From Acidobacteriota bacterium (GTDB lineage Bacteria; Acidobacteriota; Terriglobia; UBA7540), in assembly GCA_003165615.1 (NCBI GenBank), contig PLWR01000397.1:1-6046 (forward strand): a stretch of 6,046 nt of DNA, written 5' to 3'. Positions within the stretch are counted from its first letter, which is position 1. Each line of letters starts with the position of its first letter. The position numbers and the translations under genes were made by a program. The notes beneath the pieces are model-generated. The model saw only the letters and a program-made list of their open reading frames with translations, was not told the origin of the DNA and did not search any database. Positions 1 through 4,182 of this stretch are shown one piece after another.

Positions 1-155
1 AGAGGCTTCTTATCTACCGCGCGGATTCGAGTGAACCCCCGCCCCTGGAAATATCGCACCAACGCCCCCCCAATAAATCCGCCTGCCCCCCCAACTACGA
101 TCAAGCCATTCTTGTCCGGACCTGCTTTCTTATTGGCCACTGATTGCTTTTGCAT
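1..155 (-). CDS. NAD-dependent epimerase/dehydratase, N-terminal 51 codons (partial)
   Basis: This is the amino-terminal part of a short-chain (extended SDR) sugar-nucleotide epimerase or dehydratase that runs off the left edge. Reading leftward from the ATG at 155-153, a polar stretch of about 16 residues is followed by a beta strand and the Rossmann fingerprint VVGGAGGFIGG (residues 20-30, spaced G23-x-x-G26-x-x-G29). An acidic residue, D48 in IRAVDKKP, lies at the end of the second strand, where family knowledge predicts binding of the NAD ribose. A good ribosome binding site, GGGGGAGG, lies at about 161-168 and supports the start. The RAVDKKP ending recalls the bacterial GDP-mannose 3,5-epimerase-like branch, but the substrate cannot be decided from 51 residues. 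Two runs of seven G on the coding strand (65-71 and 86-92) encode glycines of the cofactor motif. The gene is divergent from the STAS gene. Confidence 0.88.
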   Translation of the reverse strand, partial: MQKQSVANKKAGPDKNGLIVVGGAGGFIGGALVRYFQGRGFTRIRAVDKKP

Positions 156-416
156 GATGCCTCCCCCTATGAAGCGAAATTCGATGTAATAGCGCTGGAC
201 TTTCCCCTTGACCATCCAGGAGAATGGAAAATGATAACAGATTGAGCAGAAATAACCACCTGCATACAACTGAAGGGTAGAAGCCCATATTTGGACTGGA
301 CGGCGTGTGGCGAGACGTTCTCCTGCTGGAGCGACGCAGCCATGTGGCGGCCCTTTGAATCCCTCTGGTCCCTTTGTATCCGTGCGGCGGTCGTGGAGTG
401 GGCGGATGAATTCAGG

Positions 417-422
417 TACAAT
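417..422 (+). promoter_or_regulatory. Candidate -10 box TACAAT upstream of the STAS gene
   Basis: TACAAT matches five of six positions of the sigma-70 -10 consensus and lies about 120 bp before the STAS start. The hexamer 17 nt upstream, TGGAGT at 394-399, matches the -35 consensus at only three positions, so the call is weak. Confidence 0.22.
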
Positions 423-525
423 GGGTGCCAGGGCAACGACTATCGCTTGAAATCGCCAAAAGGGTATGACTCCGCATGATCTGTTCTTGCCAGCATGCGG
501 TGCAAGGTCTCTGCGGCCACGCCCC

Positions 526-537
526 GAAGGAGAGGAG
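526..537 (+). promoter_or_regulatory. Ribosome binding site that sets the STAS start at 543
   Basis: The purine run GAAGGAGAGGAG ends 5 nt before the ATG at 543. An upstream in-frame ATG at 495 has no such site and would add a non-conserved, Arg-rich 16-residue leader that reads through this Shine-Dalgarno sequence. The start at 543 is therefore preferred. Confidence 0.75.
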
Positions 538-542
538 CTTTC

Positions 543-902
543 ATGTCCACAAATCCTCCGAGTAAACCCACTTCGCGCTTTAAGCTGCGGATACAGGCCA
601 CGCCGGAGTCCACCCTGGTGATTTGCAGCGGCAAGCTAACGGCGGAAGTGGCGGCGGAATTCAAGCAGGAAATCCGGGCGTTGGTTCCTCAAACCAAGCG
701 CATCGTTCTGGACCTGAATGACGTCGGGTTCCTGGATAGCTCGGGGCTCGGCGCCATCATTGGGGTTTACGTCACCGCCAAGAAAACCCAACGCGAATTA
801 CAACTGATCAACCTGTCACCGAAGGTCCGCGACTTGCTAGGGATGACCAACATGCTTTCCGTGTTCGAGTCCGCCGGCCAATACGGCGCACGAATCATGT
901 AA
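543..902 (+). CDS. STAS-domain anti-sigma factor antagonist
   Basis: This 119-residue cytoplasmic protein is a single STAS domain of the SpoIIAA/RsbV type. In this family the unphosphorylated protein binds an anti-sigma factor kinase and frees the sigma factor or other partner, and phosphorylation of a conserved serine switches it off. The core runs from about residue 14 to 115: strands FKLRIQA and STLVICSGKL, a helix AEVAAEFKQEIRAL, strand RIVLDLNDV, then the signature FLDSSGLGAI at 63-72. S66, the first serine after D65, corresponds to the phosphorylated Ser58 of Bacillus SpoIIAA. The usual helix after the switch and the C-terminal LSPKVRDLLGMTNML segment are present, so the domain looks intact. 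The length is normal for the family. No kinase (RsbW/SpoIIAB) or PP2C phosphatase gene lies nearby, so the partner is unknown. The gene faces the membrane protein gene convergently. Confidence 0.93.
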   Translation: MSTNPPSKPTSRFKLRIQATPESTLVICSGKLTAEVAAEFKQEIRALVPQTKRIVLDLNDVGFLDSSGLGAIIGVYVTAKKTQRELQLINLSPKVRDLLGMTNMLSVFESAGQYGARIM

Positions 903-988
903 CCCTCGCCCCCCAAACAGGCTTGGACAAAAGGTCTTGCTCGGGCTGATTCGAGCCTGCGTTCCGCCCTCGGTTGTGGCAGCAGTGC

Positions 989-1663
989 TCACCCATTAAC
1001 TGGGGCAGGCTGCTTTCCCCGGTTCACAATGGCGTTGACAATGCCGCCAAAGATCGCCCCTATAATCGACGTCCACCCTATCCACGCTGTCAACTGCGGC
1101 AGAATGGCGGCGTAAAGGAACTTGGCCTGAAGGGGCAGGTGCGCGAGCGCCGGGTCCACCGCATCGTAATGTGTGCCCCAGCCGGCGCCACCATTTCCGC
1201 TCATGGCAAAGTACATCACCACCAGCACCGGGATGCGCGCCAGAAGAGCATAGTCCAATAGCGCTCGCCCCAGGGAGCGCCATCCGATGACGGGCACAAA
1301 TCCCGCCAGCAGCATGATGGGGAACGCCGCCAGGGTGAGCATCGTGGGATGATGCATCGTATGTTGAAACAGCGCGCCGGCAAGAACGTAGGCGACCAAT
1401 CCGAGAAATGCAAATCCGATCGCCTTGCCGGAACTCGCGGGTCCTTCTCCCTTGGAGGCGAGCTTGAGGGCAAAATAGGGCCCGAAGATGATGGGCAACC
1501 AGGCGATGCCCACCACCGCGGCGCCTCCGCCCGCCGCCGTATTGAACCAGGGTTTAGGCCAATGTTTGAGTTCGCCTACCACTCGCAGAATGGTCACCGC
1601 GAGCGTAATCACGGCGGGGATGGTGACGAGCCGGGGAATGTTTACCGCTTTTGCGTCTGCCAT
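989..1663 (-). CDS. Six-segment integral membrane protein of unknown function
   Basis: This 224-residue, strongly hydrophobic protein has about six predicted membrane segments, near residues 11-30, 48-68, 82-100, 108-127, 136-154 and 183-213. It has no signal peptide and no known catalytic motif. The start at 1663 is chosen because an excellent Shine-Dalgarno sequence (AAGGAGGA, plus-strand 1668-1675) precedes it. The open frame continues upstream to 2146, but that extension is hydrophilic and overlaps the VOC remnant. Distinctive motifs are LLARIPVLVVMYFAMSGN (140-157), WGTHYD (162-167) and LPQLTAWIGW...GAIFGGIVNAIVNRGK (188-217). I recall similar hypothetical proteins from Acidobacteriota, and the number of segments is reminiscent of Yip1-type proteins, but I cannot assign a function. 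Its C-terminal third is clearly related to the fragment at 3607-3777. A promoter-like pair lies at 1704-1734. Confidence 0.82.
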   Translation of the reverse strand: MADAKAVNIPRLVTIPAVITLAVTILRVVGELKHWPKPWFNTAAGGGAAVVGIAWLPIIFGPYFALKLASKGEGPASSGKAIGFAFLGLVAYVLAGALFQHTMHHPTMLTLAAFPIMLLAGFVPVIGWRSLGRALLDYALLARIPVLVVMYFAMSGNGGAGWGTHYDAVDPALAHLPLQAKFLYAAILPQLTAWIGWTSIIGAIFGGIVNAIVNRGKQPAPVNG

Positions 1664-1667
1664 GGAA

Positions 1668-1675
1668 TCCTCCTT
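1668..1675 (-). promoter_or_regulatory. Shine-Dalgarno AAGGAGGA that sets the membrane-protein start
   Basis: On the minus strand AAGGAGGA lies 4 nt before the ATG at 1663-1661. It is a near-complete match to the anti-Shine-Dalgarno sequence and rules out the longer upstream reading of this frame. Confidence 0.8.
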
Positions 1676-1703
1676 GAACCAGGAAGCCTGCAATGAAAGC
1701 TGG

Positions 1704-1734
1704 ATACTAGCGCATTTCTTGCCTGCGTGCGCAA
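1704..1734 (-). promoter_or_regulatory. Candidate promoter for the membrane-protein gene
   Basis: Reading leftward, TTGCGC (plus 1729-1734) and TAGTAT (plus 1704-1709) are separated by 19 nt and match the -35 and -10 consensus at four positions each. A 5-bp inverted repeat, CTTGC...GCAAG, begins in the -35 element and runs into the spacer, and could be a small operator. The position, about 40 bp before the start codon, is right, but the spacing is long and the match modest. Confidence 0.33.
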
Positions 1735-1775
1735 GTTTTGGGAAACCGGTTCGTGACCACTGGGCTATCCAGCCG

Positions 1776-2039
1776 CTACGGCAGTGACACATTCTTGAGG
1801 TGTGTGGCCATGTACCAGCGGTTGTCCCAGGGATACTTGACGGCCGCGCGGCGGTCTCCGTAAGCCTGACCAGCCGGCGCCTCAAGGGATGTTGCACCTG
1901 CCTCGATCGCCCGGTGGTAATGGGCATCGCAATCCCCGACGTACGGGTAAAACATGATGCAATGGCGGGGAGCGATCCGGGAAGCGCCCTTCGCCGTTGA
2001 CAAATTGTCCAAAGGCGAAATAATATACCACTGGGGCAA
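1776..2039 (-). pseudogene. VOC/glyoxalase (PhnB-like) gene remnant, 3' half only
   Basis: The last 60 or so codons of this frame read as the C-terminal half of a vicinal-oxygen-chelate protein of the PhnB/bleomycin-resistance-like type. The segment YPYVGDCDAHYHRAIEAGAT is followed by the characteristic GQAYGDRRAAVKYPWDNRW and YMATHLKNV, corresponding to the family pattern YV.D.DA...RA...GAT...P....YGDR...V.DP.GN.W..ATH. Homology starts near plus-strand 1967. The preceding residues (MPQWYIISPL...) do not look like the first half of a VOC domain, which would supply half of the metal-binding or substrate pocket, and I could not find that half in the other two frames. A complete protein would be about 130-160 residues. 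No ribosome binding site supports a start. I therefore call it a 5'-truncated pseudogene; an intact short protein starting at the internal ATG (1955) is unlikely. Confidence 0.72.
1997..2026 (+). promoter_or_regulatory. Consensus -35 TTGACA with TAATAT -10
   Basis: TTGACA (1997-2002) is a perfect -35 hexamer. It is followed after 18 nt by TAATAT (2021-2026), four of six -10 matches. It points right, toward the broken DoxX-like reading frame at 2172, and would give a leader of about 140 nt. It lies inside the decayed VOC frame on the other strand, so it either arose by rearrangement or is fortuitous. Confidence 0.35.
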
Positions 2040-2171
2040 TCCAAAATCAGGTTGTTGTACAGATTTTTGCTGCGGCTGTCGAAAGCATGCAGGTGAGGCA
2101 GGCTCATTCTTAACCTCGGCCCATCTCTTTCGTCAGGCGTGGACACTCAGTTTAAAGGGGAGGATCTAACG

Positions 2172-2222
2172 ATGACCAAGACCATTCGAAAAGCTTTGGT
2201 GGGCGCTGCACTGACGGGATAA
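2172..2222 (+). pseudogene. Truncated reading frame of 16 codons, probable 5' end of the DoxX-like gene
   Basis: ATG at 2172 is preceded by GGGGAGG (2157-2163) at a workable spacing and encodes MTKTIRKALVGAALTG before a TAA at 2220-2222. The basic N-terminus followed by a small hydrophobic stretch looks like the beginning of an inner-membrane or exported protein rather than a complete peptide. The strong start site directly before a C-terminal DoxX-like fragment on the same strand suggests both are parts of one gene whose middle has been deleted. A free-standing 16-residue leader peptide is the alternative. Confidence 0.45.
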
Positions 2223-2364
2223 CCGTCGGGCCGCCGCTCCCTGCACCTTCCTTTTCGCTTCTCTCCTGATTCTCTTCTTCGGACCCGGAAAGCTCTCCTT
2301 GGATACCCTGATTGTCTGGTATCGTAAGAAACGCGCGTCAAAATCGGATGTGGCCGCAAGCTGA
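2215..2364 (+). pseudogene. DoxX-like membrane protein, C-terminal remnant
   Basis: In the frame entered after a TGA at 2212-2214, the translation has a hydrophobic segment FLFASLLILFFGPGKLSLD (2248-2304) followed by a basic tail LIVWYRKKRA and a stop at 2362-2364. The combination of a last membrane helix running straight into GPGKLSLD and a positively charged tail is typical of the end of DoxX-family proteins, which usually have four membrane helices and about 130-150 residues and are linked to respiratory or redox functions. Three helices are missing and no start codon is in frame, so this is a remnant. Its likely 5' end is the 16-codon frame starting at 2172, in a different phase. The recognition rests on about 30 residues and should be treated as probable, not certain. 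Confidence 0.55.
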
Positions 2365-2402
2365 ATGTGCATGGAGCCGGGTGCATTTGCTGACTCTTAG
2401 GT

Positions 2403-2417
2403 CTCTGTGCCTCTGTG
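2403..2417. repeat. CTCTGTG tandem intergenic repeat
   Basis: CTCTGTG occurs twice with an 8-nt period (2403-2409 and 2411-2417) and continues into GTGGTGAA. Read on the other strand it is TTCACCACAGAGGCACAGAG, which closely resembles a short dispersed intergenic sequence I know from many environmental bacterial genomes. Its translation gives the well-known spurious HRGTET-type peptides. It lies just before the Nudix gene. Confidence 0.45.
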
Positions 2418-2434
2418 GTGAATCCTTCTTGAGA

Positions 2435-2440
2435 TACAAT
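2435..2440 (+). promoter_or_regulatory. Candidate -10 box TACAAT for the Nudix-LOG operon
   Basis: TACAAT ends 11 nt before the Nudix ATG. If it is the -10 element, transcription would begin about 5 nt before the start codon, giving a nearly leaderless mRNA. This would fit the poor ribosome binding site (only CGGGG before the start). No acceptable -35 hexamer is present. Confidence 0.25.
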
Positions 2441-2451
2441 CGGGGCGACCT

Positions 2452-2886
2452 ATGAAACGCGAATATCCAAAGCATCCCCTGGTGGGCGTGGGTGGCGTGG
2501 TGATTGATCGCGGCCGCGCCCTGCTGATTCGCCGTGGCAAGGAGCCGCTGAAAGGTGAGTGGTCCATTCCCGGCGGCATGCTGGAACTGGGCGAGGAACT
2601 GGCGGCAGGGGTGCAACGCGAGTTGAAAGAAGAGACCGGCCTGGACGTCGCCCCCCTGGAGTGCATCCTGGTGTTTGACCGGATCCTGCGCGAGGACGAC
2701 CGAGTGAAGTATCATTACGTCATTGTTGATTATCTCTGCCGCCGCAAGCGTGGACGGCTGCGCCCTGCTTCCGACGTGGTTGACGCGCGTTGGGTGCGGC
2801 GTGAGGACCTGCCCCAATACCATCTGACGGACCTGGCTACGGCAGTAATCCTGCAAGCGTTCAAAATGGCCATCGGGCGGCGGTGA
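2452..2886 (+). CDS. Nudix hydrolase
   Basis: This 144-residue soluble protein hydrolyses a nucleoside diphosphate linked to another moiety, with Mg2+ held by the Nudix box. The box is complete: G42-x5-E48-x7-R56-E57-L-x-E60-E61-x-G63-L64 (GGMLELGEELAAGVQRELKEETGL). It is preceded by the usual beta strands VGVGGVVIDRGRALLIRRGK and the GEWSIPGG turn, and followed by a C-terminal half containing YHYVIVDYLCR and the DARWVRREDLPQYHLTD segment typical of the ADP-ribose pyrophosphatase/MutT-like class. The length is normal. The exact substrate (ADP-ribose, 8-oxo-dGTP or another) cannot be told from sequence. The ribosome binding site is weak. The gene ends 30 bp before the LOG-family gene, so they are almost certainly co-transcribed; a shared role in nucleotide clean-up or salvage is an inference. 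Confidence 0.93.
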   Translation: MKREYPKHPLVGVGGVVIDRGRALLIRRGKEPLKGEWSIPGGMLELGEELAAGVQRELKEETGLDVAPLECILVFDRILREDDRVKYHYVIVDYLCRRKRGRLRPASDVVDARWVRREDLPQYHLTDLATAVILQAFKMAIGRR

Positions 2887-2916
2887 AAGTCCATTCGGCA
2901 CGGAGGAGTTTTCTTC

Positions 2917-3501
2917 ATGCATAGTCTGAAGGTTTGCGTGTATTGCGCCTCAAGTCAGCAGTGCGACCCCGCCTACCTGGATGCCGCCGAGCGGCTGGGG
3001 CGCCATCTGGCAGGTCACCAGGCGACGCTGGTTTACGGAGGAGGCGGAGCGGGAGCCATGGCGCGGCTGGCGGAAGGCGCGCTGGGCGCGGGCGGCAAGG
3101 CGATCGGCATCATCCCGCGCTTCATGGTGGAGCTGGAGTGGGGACACAAGCAATTAACCGAATTACACATTGTCGAAGACATGCGCGAGCGCAAGCGCCG
3201 GATGCTCGACGGCGCTGACGCCGTGGTGGCTCTGCCGGGAGGTTGCGGTACCCTGGAAGAGCTGTTCGAGGCCATAACCCTGAAGCGTCTGGGCCGTTAT
3301 CTCGGGCCGATCATCCTGGTGAACACGCGTGGTTTTTATGACCGTGTCGTGGCGGCCCTCGAACATTGCATCGCGGAACACTTCATGGACGCCCGGCATC
3401 GCGATATTTGGACGGTCGTGAACGAACCGGAAGACGTCATGGGCGCCATCCAAACCGCGCCCCGCTGGAGCGCCGAGAATCGTAACTTCGCGGTGCTGTA
3501 G
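2917..3501 (+). CDS. LOG/TIGR00730-family nucleoside 5'-monophosphate phosphoribohydrolase
   Basis: This 194-residue cytoplasmic Rossmann-fold protein belongs to the LONELY GUY (lysine-decarboxylase-like) family. Characterised members cleave the N-glycosidic bond of AMP or cytokinin riboside monophosphates to give base and ribose 5-phosphate. The first strand and loop VCVYCASSQQCDPAY (6-20), the phosphate loop YGGGGAGAMARLAEGAL (40-56), MRERKRRM (89-96) with the conserved arginine, and the hallmark PGGCGTLEE (107-115) are all present, followed by LNTRGFY-type strand VNTRGFYD. The glycine-rich loop differs a little from the common GGGxxGLMG pattern (GAMA). The length is typical. A strong site, GGAGGAG at 2902-2908, precedes the ATG by 8 nt. 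It is the second gene of the Nudix operon, which favours a nucleotide-housekeeping role over hormone synthesis. The name lysine decarboxylase used for some relatives is misleading. Confidence 0.93.
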   Translation: MHSLKVCVYCASSQQCDPAYLDAAERLGRHLAGHQATLVYGGGGAGAMARLAEGALGAGGKAIGIIPRFMVELEWGHKQLTELHIVEDMRERKRRMLDGADAVVALPGGCGTLEELFEAITLKRLGRYLGPIILVNTRGFYDRVVAALEHCIAEHFMDARHRDIWTVVNEPEDVMGAIQTAPRWSAENRNFAVL

Positions 3502-3606
3502 GCTGGACCGGTCGGAAGGGTTCTTGGCAAGGGCCCTCGGTTGGACGCCCGCAGATGCATCTCCCCTCGCGCCGGGGTTCCTCTGCACAATAGAAATAGT
3601 CCGGTG

Positions 3607-3777
3607 TCACGGCGCCGCCGGAGCCGTCTTGCCGCGGCAAACCAGTGCGGTCACGATTGTGCCCACGAACGTCCCCACCAGCACCGTAAAGGCTATCCAG
3701 ATGACCATCTGCGGCAGAAAAGCGACCATCATAAACTTGCCGATGAAGGACGCCGTCCCGAAATAATTCCCTGCCAT
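3607..3777 (-). pseudogene. Truncated paralogue of the 989-1663 membrane protein
   Basis: From the ATG at 3777 this frame gives 56 residues with one long hydrophobic segment. It aligns with the C-terminus of the 224-residue membrane protein: MAGN against MSGN, then KFMMVAFLPQMVIWIAFT against KFLYAAILPQLTAWIGWT, and GTFVGTIVTALVCRGK against GAIFGGIVNAIVNRGK, about 18 identities over 39 positions. The roughly 150 residues that should precede MAGN, including the ARIPV helix, are absent in all three frames upstream. No ribosome binding site is placed for the ATG. The open frame extends in phase to 3840 but that part is polar and not related. The simplest reading is a 5'-truncated second copy; a small one- or two-helix protein that interacts with the full-length relative is a possible alternative, since the frame itself is undamaged to its TGA. 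Confidence 0.62.
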
Positions 3778-3824
3778 AGTGTGCACTTTTGAACAGACAA
3801 ACCTCCGCCAAGGGTGTTTTGATT

Positions 3825-3844
3825 GCTGTGCGGGACACAAAAAT
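3825..3844 (-). repeat. Partial relative of the 5781-5808 palindrome arm
   Basis: The minus strand reads ATTTTTGTGTCC followed directly by CGCACAGC. The plus strand at 5781-5807 has the same 12-mer and 8-mer separated by seven extra bases (TGCGCCC). The shared order of two blocks suggests a common repeat family, with the seven bases contributing to the long palindrome at the right-hand copy. Confidence 0.35.
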
Positions 3845-4168
3845 GGAATCCTTGGCTACGCAGCCAGCCGCTCGCGGACCCAATCAGGAGATGCCACGTG
3901 AGCTTTTTGCTGGAGCGGCAACTGTAATGGTGCTAGACTTGGCCGCGAGTCGTGGAAACTGCCGCGTGGGGTTTTCGGCCAATAAATTAATTGTGGTTTT
4001 CGAGGTACCCGCCCCCGTAGTGTCACCTTCCCGCGTTATGAGGTGTGCGAAAGTCAGGGGTATAAGGTAGGGACAGGGCTGTGCTTCAAACTCAGAGGCT
4101 TGCGATCAGGCTACGTCGTGGCACTGTTAGCCGCGCACATCGATAAGGGATTGGCAACACTCTCACCT

Positions 4169-4176
4169 GGGGGGGG
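4169..4176 (+). promoter_or_regulatory. G8 tract serving as ribosome binding site
   Basis: Eight consecutive G end 6 nt before the ATG at 4183, at the Shine-Dalgarno position. No other purine-rich site is present, so this run probably pairs with the anti-Shine-Dalgarno sequence by G-C and G-U pairs. Its length could vary by slippage. Confidence 0.45.
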
Positions 4177-4182
4177 ATAATC

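Larger units (their letters stand above)
156..542. other. Divergent intergenic region, no convincing gene
   Basis: This stretch separates the leftward epimerase from the rightward STAS gene and should carry both promoters. Open frames on both strands lack recognisable domains, ribosome binding sites and protein-like composition, so I call no gene. Two weak rightward sigma-70-like candidates are visible: TTGACC (208-213) with GATAAC (233-238) at a 19-nt spacing, and TACAAT at 417-422 with only a poor -35 match. Neither is convincing alone. No hairpin or repeat of note was seen. Confidence 0.5.
3778..4182. other. Intergenic region, no convincing gene
   Basis: About 400 bp separate the leftward membrane-protein fragment from the radical SAM gene. 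A rightward frame at 3789-4070 (TTG start, or ATG at 3843) has no recognisable domain, no ribosome binding site and an unusual composition, so I do not call it. No B12-box-like element of a cobalamin riboswitch was seen, although the downstream enzyme has a B12-binding-type domain. The only structured items are the element at 3825-3844 and the G8 run at 4169-4176. Confidence 0.45.

Noticed and set aside
167..479. Open frames on both strands between the epimerase and STAS genes
   Set aside because: They have no domain, no ribosome binding site and unlikely composition; they overlap each other on opposite strands.
918..959. Hairpins between the convergent STAS and membrane-protein genes (CAGGCT...AGCCTG and GCTCG...CGAGC)
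   Set aside because: The stems are only 5-6 bp, with long loops and no T tract, so they are too weak to call a terminator.
1664..2146. Extension of the membrane-protein frame upstream to 2146, giving a 385-residue protein
   Set aside because: The extra 161 residues are polar with low-complexity Arg/Ser/Thr content, overlap the recognisable VOC frame in another phase, and are separated from the hydrophobic protein by a very strong ribosome binding site directly before 1663.
2338..2922. Long leftward open frame opposite the Nudix gene
   Set aside because: It is antisense to a gene with a perfect Nudix box, and its C-terminus reads the CTCTGTG repeat as QRHRD-type junk sequence.
3789..4070. 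Rightward frame of 93 codons before the radical SAM gene
   Set aside because: It begins with TTG without a ribosome binding site and shows no family similarity or convincing secondary structure pattern.
3900..4182. Cobalamin or other riboswitch upstream of the B12-domain radical SAM gene
   Set aside because: I looked for a B12-box-like GCCACTG and for conserved c-di-GMP riboswitch blocks; only a loose GGCACTG was present and no matching stem arrangement was evident.
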